A stretch of DNA of 64,000 bases from Anagrus nilaparvatae (GCA_022575985.1 JAKSXM010000228.1:1240001-1304000), one strand, 5' to 3'; numbered from the stretch's first letter, positions 25,499 to 37,150 are shown. The notes: generated from the letters alone by a model not told the origin. Program-made: numbers and translations.

Positions 25499-26039
25499 AA
25501 CGTGAAGAATGGGTAAACTGTAAACAAGATAGACGAGATTTTACACTGATTAATATTTACCAAAGATTAATTTTTTTAAATGCTGTGCTTGAAAAAAAAT
25601 TCTATTGTCAAAGTATATAATATGAGAACATAAAACTAAAAATTTTGCTACTTTTTAGATATATTAGTTTAAAAGTGTATTATTTCCTATATACTGTAAT
25701 ATGAAATGATTCTATTAAATTTAAACACTTAAAAAAAATGATTTAGCTTTAAATGATTACTATGTTATTTTTTGTAAATTAAATTAAAAATAATTCAATT
25801 TAGAAATTTATGAACGTGAAATTTCTATTTAATTTATTTGCTTTGGAAAAAATTTCTCATAACATCTAACGAATTTTTTCAAAATGTAATAAATAATTTT
25901 TGTATAAATAAATAAGTGTATTTTTACCTGTGATAAGATTATTATTTAAAGACTTAAATTTCTATAGATTTTTATTTAAAAAATAATTATTTATTCTATG
26001 AAAATATTATAATGTAAAATTAAACTTAGTAGCTTCCTA

Positions 26040-26082
26040 GCAAGCGACAAACAACGCGTTAAAGTTTAGTACTGAAATTCCA
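26040..26082 (-). promoter_or_regulatory. Candidate core promoter region, gene B
   Basis: Minus-strand AATTTCAGTACTAAACTTTA followed by ACGCGTTGTTTGTCGCTTG. It matches the conserved TTTAGTACGTTGCTGATCGC block above genes D, F and H and includes an initiator-like TCAGTA. It lies about 110 bp above the exon-1 donor at 25928. Confidence 0.35.
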
Positions 26083-27075
26083 GCTCTAGTAAGTAAGATA
26101 TTTGAATGTTGAAATTAATTTTATTCCCCTACACAGAATATTTAAAATTGTTTACTTATTTTATTTTACATTTGAATAAAATTTTGTTTATTATGTTATT
26201 ATTTAAAAGTTTTGATAAAATTTCTATTGCGTAACGGCCATCTCTTATCTTTCCTCCTTTGTTGTTGTTATTATTGTAATATTTTTAATTTTAATTAAGA
26301 CCGATACCTACGAATTTAAAAATTAATTGTTTGTTGACTCTTTTAACTTTGCTCTTCTAAATCATTTATAAAATTTTAAATCTTTAAAAAGTAATTCTTT
26401 TATTAATTTTTTAGATACCTTAAACACTTAAAATAATTCTGGTCGCGACAAACGGAGTCCCGGTTACAGTGAACGGATTTTTTTTTATCTCTAACGAAAA
26501 TTTAGACCAAATAAATCAAACTAATCTATACTGATTGATGTTTTTATGAATAATAATTCAATAAAAAACAACATTTTAAAAATCAACATTTCAAAACATT
26601 TTAAAATACTTTAATCCAAAAAGAAAGACAAAAAATACGCTTAACACATGTTCATTCAACTTTTTCTTATTTTGGGCATAGTTTTTATTCCCTAAAATAT
26701 GCCTCAATATTTCAAATTTGAAAAATTATCTAGTAAAACTTATATTTCACAAAATTTTATTTAAAATCAGAGAAATTGAAAAATATTGAATTTCTTAAAA
26801 CTTGAACTTTTACTCTGTAAGAACATTATTTGTTACTTCTAAAAACAGAAAAAGTTATTTAATTTTTTTTTTTTTTGTTTATAAAATGTTCATTTTAGGT
26901 ATCAAATCTGAAAAATCGAGTAGGGACGATATTATTAAAAATAGTACTTCCATGGAAAAAAATTAGGTGTCTCATCCAAACAAAAAGTACCTCAAATTCT
27001 TTTAGGGACAATAATTTAAAAAAAATGATTAGGTTTTAATACCACGATGCTTTAGAAATATCACTGGTCACATCT

Positions 27076-27120
<45 letters not shown>

Positions 27121-27603
27121 TACTCACACACACACGTATTTATGCGTTTATAAAACGGTTTTTACTGCAAAAAAATTTGTTTTTTCGGTATTCGGAATAA
27201 TTTTTCGTAGTCAAGACCTAAAAATTTGGAAACGACGAACCTTAAAATCTTAACTCAGTCATTTTTATGAGAATTGGATAAGTATTTTACGTAATATGTA
27301 GACAAAAGCAAAAAACGGGCCAATAGATGCTAAGAAAGTTTTCAAAACCAGGACCCAAATATTTATCGATTTCAAAAACATATTGCCTATTATTTTGAGA
27401 ACAGTTAAAAAAATTTCTCATGAAACATGTGAAAATAAGCTTTAAAATCGAACAAAAAATACAGTTTTTCGTTATTAGAGCCAATTATTCGATGACTGGA
27501 CCGAAAAATTTAAAATCGATGTATCAAAAAACTTACCTATCTCATATGAGTAGCTTTGTACAAACTTTAGGAAACAAGTGCACGGTACGGTTTATTAATA
27601 CAA
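26083..27603. other. Intergenic DNA with a reversed fragment of the hairpin-ended repeat family
   Basis: At about 26930-27000 the plus strand reads like the reverse complement of the tandem units in the 50393-51846 element (AGTACTTCCATGG...TTAGGT). It is followed by an (AC)n microsatellite at 27080-27136. No gene; frames at 27287-27611 are short and unrecognised. Confidence 0.5.
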
Positions 27604-28038
27604 CACTGTAAAAAGTAACTTTCTTAAATTAATAAAAAAAATAGGATATTTTCGAAAAATTAGTAAATTTTCTAAAAATTTTGTAAATATTCGATAAAAA
27701 TCGTAAATTAACTAAATTTAGTATATTGTGGAAAAATTTGAGAATTCTCGATTTTTTTTTGTGAATTTACGAAAAAAAATGTAAATTCACAACTATTTTT
27801 CGTAAATTTACAACTATTTTTTGTAAGTTTTCGAAAAAAAATGGTAAATTATCAATTTTTCTTGCGAATTCACAAAAAAAATTGATAATACTCGAATTTT
27901 TTGTTAATATACTAAAGTTACTAAAGTTAGTAAATTTACGATTTTTATCGAATAATCACAAATTTTTTCAAAAATTTACTAATTTTTCGTAAATGTTCTA
28001 ATTTTTTTTATGATATAAGAAAGTTACTTTTTACAGTG
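27604..28038. mobile_element. MITE, second copy of CACTRTAAAAAGT family
   Basis: Inverted ends CACTGTAAAAAGTAACTTTC and GAAAGTTACTTTTTACAGTG with the same A/T-rich interior as 11258-11674. Here the flanking dinucleotides are AA rather than TA, so the target duplication may have decayed. It lies downstream of gene C and upstream of B. Confidence 0.7.
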
Positions 28039-28267
28039 AAATTATGTAAATTTTTATTTTTTTTCTTCTTTTTTTTGTACAGCAATTCAGTAAATTTATG
28101 AAGTAAATTAGTGTTTAAAAGTAAATTTTGTGTTTACTAAATTCGTTGAGGGTAATTTTACTAGATTTTTGCTTGTCTGTATTTTTTATTCTATTTGTTG
28201 TGAATTACCAAGTAAAATTATAACTATTTTATTAATTATTGAATTTTTGATTTTAGTATAATAAATT

Positions 28268-28274
28268 TTTATTT
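28268..28274 (-). promoter_or_regulatory. Candidate poly(A) signal of gene C
   Basis: Minus-strand AAATAAA about 200 nt past the gene C stop, in the same conserved context as below genes A and E. Confidence 0.4.
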
Positions 28275-28470
28275 CTCGCCAAACTGACAATTGTTATTAC
28301 AATAAGAATATTTTATTTATTGTTTTTCATTTTTGATATTTTTCATAAAGATTAATTTTCTACTAAAAAAAAGTTATCTTAAATTTTATTTCACTTAAAA
28401 TTATTAATATAATTAATAAAACAAAAGTTTACGTCTTGCCAAATAGGCAACGGTCTCACTGCAAAAAAAT

Positions 28471-30249
28471 TTACTTGTTGCTAGTTAAATTATTTATCAG
28501 TTCTTCGAATAAAACGTTGGTAACATTGGTTACTTCTTTCTTAATCTCTTTCTTTATTTCATACTTCACATCATCCAGAAATGAGTCAATAGAAGTTTCA
28601 TAAATAAAATCATCTGGACAAATTTTTTCTTCTTTTATATCAACGACCTCATCTCTTACCAAACCTTTAATAGAACAAAAAAATTTATTAATTAAAATAT
28701 TATTTTCTTACAATCATTATTAACATAAAAAACTGAACTTGCCATATTCACTTGCTGCTGAATTATTATCAGATGCTAAATTGTTGTCAATTATCCTATT
28801 TCTGCAAACTTCAACAAGTTCAGATTCCTTAAGGATATCAGATGATTCTTTCTTGCTTCTGCTAAAATACTGGTTAATTTTCTCGGTTTTTCGTATTATT
28901 TTCTTTTTATTAATTTGTGGATTACACTTCAATGGAAAAAATAATGAATTTTTATTCGAAACAGTAACTCCATCGACTTCCATGTTTTTACTCAAATTGT
29001 GAGTTTTTTTATGATTTCGAAGACTACTTGCATGCAAAAAACATTTGTCACACAGATTGCAATGTAAAAGTTTTTTCCTATTGTGAACTCGAAGATGTCT
29101 TATTAGATCGGATTTATGAATGAAACTCTTTTGACAATGTTCGCATTCAAATTTCTTGATGCCAGAGTGAATTTTTTTATGGTTATAAAGACTAGCTAAT
29201 CGCGTAAAACTCTTGTCATATGCGTCACATTTGTAAGGTCTATTGCCAGAGTGAACTCGTAAATGGTTTTTTAAATCACTTTTTTGAATAAATCTCTTTT
29301 TACAAAGATCGCAGTCGAATTTCTTTATGCCAGTGTGAGTTTTTTCATGATACTGTAGATGAGCTAATTGAATAAAAGTCTTGTCACATGCGTCACATTT
29401 GTAAGGTCTATCGCCAGTGTGAACTCGAAGATGTAATTGTAAATATTCTTTTCTAATAAATCTTTTACTACAAAGATCGCACTCGAATTTCTTGATGCCA
29501 GAGTGAGTTTTTTCATGACGACGAAGACTGCTTGATTGCGTAAAAGTCTTGTCACATGCATTACACTTGTAAGGTCTATCGCCAGTGTGAACTCGAAGAT
29601 GTTTTAGTAAATTACCCTTTTCAATAAATTTCTTGTTGCAAAGATCGCACTCGAATTTCTTGATTTCAGAGTGAATTTTCTCATGACTACGGAGATGAGC
29701 TAATTGAATAAAAGTCTTGTCACATGCATTACACTTGTAAGGTCTATCACCAGTGTGAACTCGAAGATGAGATATTAAATAAGCTTTTAGAAAAAATTTC
29801 TTCTTGCAAAAATTGCACTCGAATTTTTTGATGCTAGAGTGAGTATTTTCATGACGTCGAAGATTACTTGAATTTTTAAAAGTCTTGTCACATGCGTCAC
29901 ATTTGTAAGGTCTATCGCCAGTGTGAACTCGAAGATGTTTTAGTAAATTACCCTTTTCAATAAATTTCTTGTTGCAAAGATCGCACTCGAATTTCTTGAT
30001 TTCAGAGTGAATTTTCTCATGACTACGGAGATGAGCTAATTGAATAAAAGTCTTGTCACATGCATTACATTTGTAAGGTCTATCGCCAGTATGAACTCGC
30101 AGATGGTGTGTTAATTCAAATTTTGTAATAAATCTCTTGCTGCAAAAATCGCACTCAAATTTCATAATGGCCCAGTGGAATTTTTTATGATGAACAAGAG
30201 AAGATTGGTGATTGTAGGTTTTTGAGCACTTATCACACTTGAAGTTCAT
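28471..30249 (-). CDS. Zinc-finger gene C: 15 finger positions plus SUMO-motif tail (family 1)
   Basis: Coding exons 30249-28752 and 28664-28471 (donor GCAA|GTGAAT, acceptor ATTAAAG, phase 1); predicted 563 residues. Starts MNFKCDKC. Fifteen C2H2 positions, fourteen intact; finger 13 reads CDAY so lacks its second Cys. A four-finger block of 336 nt is repeated: fingers 3-4 and 7-8 (IQLAHLRSHEKIHSEIKKFE onward) are identical in protein and essentially identical in DNA, indicating recent internal duplication or conversion. The linker carries KINQYFSRSK. The tail is nearly identical to that of A and E and holds IKEE, VKYE, IKKE and IKKE. The gene is intact and is the longest family-1 member. Nuclear DNA binding is inferred from the fold; the target is unknown. 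Confidence 0.85.
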
Positions 30250-30567
30250 AATATATAAGAATTATTCCTTATTAATACGCAAGTCTCTTAAAAATCTGTA
30301 AAAATAAAAAATTTTTTTTTAAATATATTTTTTCTTACAATAATTTTATTTATTTCTAATATTTATTTTCTATATATTTTCATTACATTAAACTTTGCTG
30401 TATGATTTATAACTAAAATAATTTCTAAGTTTTGATATTTTTTTTAATGTAAGAATGTAAAAACTGAAAAAAAAATTCATAGAATTAATAAATTTTAACC
30501 TGTAGTAGGTATACTAAAAAAAAAATTCTGTTTGTAGCTAGCGGAATTTTTTATCTTGTCAATCGAT

Positions 30568-30720
30568 TGCGAATGACTTGAAACGTAAAGTAAATTTAAA
30601 AAAAATGTTTTTCCCGCTTACTTGGGATATGCGAATATCGGTGTGATGAGATTTGAGACATTTTTAGAAAAAAGAAAAGAGTTTTTTTTTAATTTTCTTT
30701 ACGTTTTAAGTCATTTGCAT
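30568..30720. mobile_element. Small foldback element (ATGACTTGAAAC family), copy 2
   Basis: GAATGACTTGAAACGTAAAG at the left and CTTTACGTTTTAAGTCATTT at the right form the inverted repeat, with an A/T-rich core. It lies just upstream of gene C's 5' exon, inside the region that is contiguous in paralogues A and E, so it is an insertion specific to this copy. Confidence 0.65.
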
Positions 30721-30934
30721 TTTTTTTTCGGTGTACATAAAACTGATTTAAAATTTTTTCCAACGAATTCGATCTGATAAATAAATTAGAATTGTAAACT
30801 GATATAATTATCAGTATCAGCACTGATAAATTTATAATATCTTACTTTTCGATTAAACTTGCAATTATATCCAAAAGCTATTGCAAATTAATTTAAAATT
30901 GATATTTTCTATAAGCAAGAGTAACTTCTTTAAA

Positions 30935-30985
30935 AGTGACTGGAATGGTACTAAATTTTAAATATTAAAATTTTAGTTGTACGGT
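30935..30985 (-). promoter_or_regulatory. Candidate core promoter region, gene C
   Basis: Minus-strand ACCGTACAACTAAAATTTTA then ATATTTAAAATTTAGTACC, orthologous in position to the block above A and E. The TATA-like box of A is here TACAAC, so the box is not conserved while the TTTAGTAC block is. Confidence 0.3.
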
Positions 30986-32172
30986 TCGCAAAATATTTGA
31001 TTGTGTAAGTCAAATGGATTCCCCCACTCATAATCTTTAAAATTATTTATTTTCATTTCATTTGTCATTCGGGTAAACTTTTGTTTATCATAATAAAATT
31101 TAAACACTCACTTTAAATTTACAAATATCACCGCGTTTTTCTCTGTGGTTATAATTGTTGTGAAATTTTATTTTTTGAATTTCACTTTTTTAATTACCTG
31201 TTTTTAAAATAAGCCGTCAAGATCCGATGTAAACTAGATAAGCCAAGGAATTTTTATTTATTTTATCAAATGCTGACCAAACGGTTAATATTTTTAAAAT
31301 ATATCCATGGACTGTAATTTTGCTCTTTCTTTTTTCTATTCAATAATTTTATTTTTATTTTCTGATTTTAAATTTGATAAATAAAATAGTCAGTTTATTG
31401 GAAATAAAATTATTATTTGATAGAATTAATTTTTTTTGAAATTCAATATTTTTGAATGAAGTTTAAATGTATTATGAATATTTTTCATTTACTAATACGA
31501 ATTAAAAAATTTATTTTAAATTTTATTCGATTATCTTTCCCCTGTCTTTTACTTTTATTTACCTATTTTAAAATAAAATTTGTTATTTTATTGATTTATA
31601 TCGATGGTTTCCAATTCTTCGTTATTAACTATTTATTAACTGTTACACTTATTTTGCGAGACCTCCTATTATCTATAATGAATATTTTTACATTAAACTT
31701 TAATTAATTAATTTTTTGCAATTTAGTTTCTTTATTTTAAAATTTTTAGAAAGTAAATAATATAGGATTCTATATGGAATATTTTTATTATTATACTTTT
31801 CGTTCGAATAAATATTTATAACTTATAAAAATCTTAGTAATCTATGAAGCAAGTTTTTAGTAATCCGAGAAATACGTGCTTTCTCACCGCTGACGAAAAA
31901 AAAAATTTTTGTCCACTTTTCTAATGCCAACTTTTTTATTGAAATTTCAGCTTAATTTTTTCCAACATTTAACTAAAAATATGGAATCAAAAAAATTTAT
32001 CCATAAAGGTACAACCCTAAAAAACAAATATTAAATAATTTTACCATTTTAGTTAACTATTTTATTTGCTAAAAACTTTTAAAAAACTTTTATGTACAAA
32101 AATCTTAAGAGTAACGGCAGAGAAATGTCAATTTATAATAATATTAACTTTATTCAAACAAGAATGTCATAT
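30986..32172. other. Intergenic DNA above gene C
   Basis: Conserved family-1 upstream block (TCCCCCACTCATAAT near 31020) and A+T-rich spacer matching 39180-40000. From about 31880 the sequence switches to the tRNA-Val-containing duplicated block. The frame at 31456-31707 is a compositional artefact. Confidence 0.5.
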
Positions 32173-33480
32173 GTTTTCGTGGTGTAGTCGGTTATCACAT
32201 CCGCCTAACACGCGGAAGGTCCCCGGTTCAAACCCGGGCGAAAACAGTTTTTTTTTTTTTTTTTTTTTAATTTTTTTTTTTAATTTTTGGTTAAACTTAT
32301 CTTCTATTTTATTTAACATAATATTAGAAATATTTAATAGCGCTGTAAAAAATTTCTTTATTAGTTTACCATAAAAAAATTTATGAAATTAAAAAACAAA
32401 ATACATAAATAAATTAACAATTTGTGTTAAATTTCAAATTTAAGATTTGACATAAATTTTATTTTTGAATAGTTTTATTTAAAAAATTTACTCAATTAAA
32501 TTATCAATTTAAAATTTTTGTAAAAGCCTTTAATTTAAATTTTGCAAATATTTTTTATTCAGTACACACCAAATCTTAAAGATCTTTTTTTAACTATGGA
32601 AAGATTGCTATTTTTGTTTTTTAAAATTTTCAATAAAATATAGGTTAAAAAGGATTTAATTTCAAAAAGAATCCCTTTAAAAGAACTAATCAGAAAAAAA
32701 ATCTTTCCAAAAAAAAAAGATCTTCAAGATTTGGTGGTTATCGTTTATTTAATAAATTTCAAAAAATTTATCACCAACTTCTTTTTTATACTTTTTATTT
32801 TTATAATTTAATTTTTCTTTCTCTGTTTTTCTAAAAATTTGTTTTATACTTGTTAATAGATTTCTAAAAAATTTTCATTATAAATAAAAAATTTGGATCT
32901 AGAGTAGACAGATTTGGATCCAAAAGGCAAAAAAGTAGAGCGGAATCCAATATGGCAATCGTATAATTTCTTTTGGAATCACTCATATGATTTAGAATTT
33001 TTTAAATACAGTCTATCTACTGTAAAACTCCATGCTTTCAAAATAAATTTTATTTAATTAAAAATAATTACGTTAGTTTTGAAATTTGAAGGAAAGAATA
33101 AAAATAACTATAAATTTTTTGACATTTTATATTTAATTATGTTTTATAGTTACCAAAAAGTCAATTATCTTTATACAATATTTGTAATTAAAATAGCATT
33201 TTATATAGTTTTTAATTAGTCATTATTAAATAAATAATAATAACTGATTCTATATTTTGTTATGAAGTTTTAATGTTAAAAATTTAGCTAATCTCTTCAT
33301 TTATCTATAACTTCTTATAAAACTTTCTAATCAAATATTTTAAGAGATTACTTCAAAATTAAAATTAATAATTTTTTTTGTATCTATTAGAGTTTATTCC
33401 AAGTACATTTTATTTAAAAAAAACCCTTTGCAAGAATAAATATTCGTCGTCAAATTTTGATTTTCCAAATTTCATATTTT
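31880..33480. repeat. Segmental duplication copy 1 (with tRNA-Val)
   Basis: Matches about 41500-42750 over long diverged stretches: TTTCAGCTTAATTTTTTCCAAC, the tRNA gene, TATGGCAATCGTATAATTTC, ATAGTTACCAAAAAGTCA and GTTATGAAGTTTTAATGTTAAAA. A third, shorter copy without the tRNA is at 54715-55100. It forms the downstream (3') flank of genes D, F and H. Confidence 0.65.
32173..32246 (+). tRNA. tRNA-Val (AAC)
   Basis: A 7-bp acceptor stem (GTTTTCG/CGAAAAC) with discriminator A; D arm GGTGTAGTCGGTTATCAC; anticodon arm TCCGC-CTAACAC-GCGGA with anticodon AAC; T arm CCCGG-TTCAAAC-CCGGG. No intron. It is followed by a long T run, the expected Pol III terminator. Sequence is the usual insect tRNA-Val type and is identical to the copy at 41830-41903. 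Confidence 0.95.
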
Positions 33481-33655
33481 TGTTATTTTAAACTCTGTTT
33501 TGCTATAAAAAATTATTAATTATTTTACGTTAACACAAAATTTTCTTTAACTTTTTGAAGAAAAAGTGAAAATTAATTTTAAAAAAGTAAGGTTTCAAAT
33601 AAGTCAAATCGACAATTGTCACAGTTGTCACTAATTAAATTATTTAAAAGATTCT

Positions 33656-35943
33656 TCAAATAGAAGTCGTCAACAACTTCATTTCATCCTTCACATCAGC
33701 CAGAATATTATCAGTCAAATTTTCATAAATCAGATCATCTGGATCAGGTTTTTCTTCTTTCACTGAAATATTATCTTCCCAGTCTAATGCTGAAAGTCAA
33801 ACATTCATATTTTTCATTAACAATAAAATTAAATTTATAAAAATTTCAACTTACTTGCTGCCGTTTCGCCACTTGATACTAAATTGTTGCCATCTATACT
33901 CGCATCACATTGTTTCTCGATTACAGGATCATAAATCAGATCATCTGGGTCAGGTTTTTCTTCATTCACTGAAATATTATCTTCCCAGTCTAATGCTGAA
34001 AGTCAAACATTCATATTTTTCATTAATAATTAGATTCAATAACGAAAAAATTTAAACCTACTTGTTGCTGTTTCGTCATTTGTTACGAAATTGTTGCCAT
34101 CTACATTTACATCCAATTGTTTCTCGATTACAGGATCATAAATCAGATCATCTGGGTCAGGTTTTTCTTCTTTCACTGAATTATCTTCCCAGTCTAATGC
34201 TGAAAGTCAAACATTCATATTTTTCATTAATAATAAAATTAAATTAAAAAAAATTTAAACTTACTTGTTGCTGTTTCGTCATTTGTTACGAAATTGTTGC
34301 CATCTATATTTGCATTACATTGTTTCTCAATTACAGGATCATAAATGAAATCATCTGGATCAGGTTTTTCTTCATTCACTGAAATATTATCTTCCCAGTC
34401 TAATGCTGAAAGTCAAACATTCATATTTTTCATCAACAATAAAATTAAATTAAAAAAAATTTCAACTTACTTTTTGCTGTTTCGTCATTTGTTACGAAAT
34501 TGTTGCCATCTACATTTACATCCAATTGTTTCTCGATTACAGGATCATAAATCAGATCATCTGGGTCAGGTTTTTCTTCTTTCACTGAAACATTATCTTC
34601 CCAGTCTAATGCTGAAAGTCAAACATTCATATTTTTCATTAATAATTAGATTCAATAACGAAAAAATTTAAACCTACTTGTTGCTGTTTCGTCATTTGTT
34701 ACGAAATTGTTGCCATCTACATTTACATCCAATTGTTTCTCGATTACAGGATCATAAATCAGATCATCTGGGTCAGGTTTTTCTTCTTTCACTGAATTAT
34801 CTTCCCAGTCTAATACTGAAATTCAAACATTCATATTTTTCATTAACAATAAAATTAAATTTCAAAAAATTTCAACTTACTTGCTGCCGTTTCGCCACTT
34901 GATACTAAATTGTTAACATCTATACTCGCATCACATTGTTTCTCGATTACAAGATCAATGATAGCTTTTGGATTAGATAATTTTTGTTTACTTCGGATTA
35001 AATTCTGGTTGATATAATCTTCTTGCGACATTATTTTATTCAAAGGAACTGTTTGTTCCTTTTTTGGTGCATGAATTTTAAGATGAAAAATTATTAATTT
35101 CTTGTGCATAAAAGACTTTTCGCAGTCATCACAAGTGTACATTTTATTTAAACCTTCTTCGTCTTTGCTGTCGATCTTCAGCTTTTTGTTTGACTTGTGT
35201 GATTTTTGATGATAGAGTAGATTACTCAACTGTTTAAAACTTTTGTCACACAAATTACATTTGTAAGGTCTATCACCAGTGTGAACTCGTAAATGATTTG
35301 TTAAATCACCTTTGTGAATAAATCTCTTGCTGCAAAGATCGCACTCGAAATTCTTGATGCCAGAGTGAATTTTTTTGTGGAGATTAAGACTAGATAATTG
35401 TGTAAAAGTCTTGCTACATATATTACATTTGTAAGGTCTAACGCCAGTGTGAACTCGAAGATGTTTTTGTAAATTACCCTTTGCAATAAATTTCTTGTTG
35501 CAGAGATCGCACTCAAACTTCTTGATGTCAGAGTGAGTTTTTTCATGACGTCGAAGATTACTTGAATTTTTAAAAGTCTTGTCACATTCGTCACATTTGT
35601 AAGGTTTATCACCAGTGTGAACTCGAAGATGGTTTGTTAAATCACTTTTTTGAATAAATCTCTTGCTGCAAAGATCGCACTCGAATTTCTTGACGCCAGA
35701 GTGCATTTTTTCGTGACTTCGAAGATTAGATATATCTGTAAAAGTCTTACCACACGAATCACATGTGTAAGGTCTATCGCCAGTGTGAACTCGAAGATGT
35801 CTATTTAGATCATGTTTTCTAATAAATTTCTTGTTGCAAAAATCGCACTCGAATTTCTTTATGTCTGTGTGCGCCTTTAAATGATTATTAAATGGTATTT
35901 TGTATTTGTAAGTTTTTGAGCACTTGACACACTTGTATTCCAT
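33656..35943 (-). CDS. Zinc-finger gene D: 10 fingers plus six tandem SUMO-motif tail exons (recombinant of families 2 and 3)
   Basis: Finger exon 35943-34881 starts MEYKCVKC, 19 nt below acceptor TTTACAG, and has ten intact C2H2 fingers. Its front matches family 2 (B, G); its back (CNLCDKSFKQLSNLL, CDDCEKSFMHKK, INQNLIRSKQKLS) matches family 3 (F, H). It is followed by exons 34815-34678, 34611-34471, 34405-34265, 34199-34062, 33995-33855 and terminal 33789-33656. All introns are 65-66 bp with GTAAGT or GTAGGT donors and CAG acceptors, all phase 1. With every exon included the product is 631 residues. Each repeat exon encodes a LDWEDN...SV(K/N)EEKPDPDD unit; VKEE in exons 1, 2, 4 and 6, VNEE in 3 and 5. 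Exons of 138 or 141 nt can be skipped in frame. The final exon is shortened relative to F (ends DEMKLLTTSI). Function inferred as nuclear DNA binding with SUMO-responsive tail. Confidence 0.8.
33790..34881 (-). repeat. Tandem array of duplicated cassette exons in gene D
   Basis: Five units of 203-207 bp. Each unit comprises the 3' half of an exon (...VIEKQ...GNN...ET-A-S), a 65-66 bp intron, and the 5' half of the next exon (LDWEDN...DDLIYD). Exon junction DDLIY-DPVIEK fuses the first half of the family-3 tail exon to the terminal segment of the finger exon (IIDPVIEKQ in F). Units differ by point changes and by a 3-nt indel (138 vs 141 nt). Gene H holds a single unit. Confidence 0.8.
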
Positions 35944-36536
35944 AACTTGAAGAAAGGGCAAACTGTAAATAAGATTGAAGAGATTACACACTGATTAATA
36001 TGTACCAAAGATTAATTTTTTAAATGCTGTGCTTGAGGAAAATCGTGATTAAGTTTTTGCTATAGTCCAAGTATCTGAAAATTGGAAAATTAAACAGGCG
36101 CTATCTTTTAGACATAGTAGTTTAAAAGTGTATTATTTCCTAGAATACTGTATAATATGAAAAATTCTACAAATAAATTTAATCACGTCAAAAAATAAGA
36201 TTCAGCTTTAAATAATCTTGCGTTAAATGCTATTTAATATTGCATGTAAACTAACTTCTAAAGAATCGAATTTATAAATTTATGTACGTGAATATTTACT
36301 TTAATTTTTTTTTTTAATATTTCTTTTTGTGTGTGTAAAAGTTTATTGTACTGCAATGAATAAGTTTAGTATAAAAATACCTGTGAAAAATACATAAGAA
36401 TATTCTTACTTGCGATGAGATTATAATTTCAAAGAGTTTTTATTTTTACACGTTTTTATTAATAAATTAATTATTTGTTCTATAAAAATGTAATATAAAG
36501 TTAAAGCAGTTTAACTTGAACAGTTGCTTCTTTGAA

Positions 36537-36575
36537 AGCGACTAGTAACGTACTAAACTTTATGTACTAAAATTC
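36537..36575 (-). promoter_or_regulatory. Candidate core promoter region, gene D
   Basis: Minus-strand AAGTTTAGTACGTTACTAGT within a block shared with B, F and H, about 160 bp above the exon-1 donor at 36381. The start site is not demonstrated. Confidence 0.35.
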
Positions 36576-36909
36576 CAGTTCTATAAGGTAAAATATTTGT
36601 CAAATTGATTTCCCCACACACAATATTTAAAATTATTTATTTATTTCAGTTGGTATTCGAATTAAATTTTGTAAATTACTTTATTATTTACAAGTTTTAA
36701 TTAAATTTCTATCAAGTAACGGACGTCTCTTATCTTTCATCATTTGTTGTTGTTATTATTGTAAATTTAGAATTTTAATTTAAGGGTACCTTCTCCCAGT
36801 TTTCAGTAAAAATAACGTTATTTTTCAGATTAATTTTCTCAAAAAATTTATTGCATAATAAAAAGATTTTTTTACAGCTGTTTTATATACTTTTTTTTAT
36901 TATTTCTTT

Positions 36910-37015
36910 TGGTTCCTCAATGAGGAACTATTTTTTTACATATGATGAGATGGCGCTAAAATTTGGTGTCTAAAAAAAAAGTTATAAATCGGGCCGCATC
37001 AAAAGTATAACAAAT
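36910..37015. repeat. Fragments of two foldback families side by side
   Basis: The segment GGTTCCTCAATGAGGAAC (near 36910-36928) is the hairpin end of the family described at 50393-51846. It is immediately followed by a single arm of the 15721-15901 family (ATGATGAGATGG...TTGGTGTCTAAAAA). Both are truncated. They lie downstream of gene E. Confidence 0.5.
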
Positions 37016-37016
37016 T

Positions 37017-37023
37017 TTTATTT
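37017..37023 (-). promoter_or_regulatory. Candidate poly(A) signal of gene E
   Basis: Minus-strand AAATAAA in the block conserved below A and C. Here it lies about 570 nt past the stop because a retroelement tail (37151-37514) sits in between. Confidence 0.35.
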
Positions 37024-37150
37024 CTCGCCAAACTGACAATTGTTATTACAAGTAGAATATTTTATTTCTGTTTTTCATTTTAGACTTACTTTAAAAGAAG
37101 GAGTCTTTGACTAATACTAAGTTACCTTAAAATTTATTTTACTTAAAAAA

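Noticed and set aside
33790..34881. CRISPR-like array (regular ~205-bp repeats)
   Set aside because: Repeats are whole exon/intron units with no spacer logic, in a eukaryotic genome.
33855..34902. Repeated plus-strand frames with HLLRNCCHLHLHPIVSRLQDHK
   Set aside because: They are antisense shadows of the tandem tail exons of gene D; splice sites, phase and codon sense all favour the minus strand.
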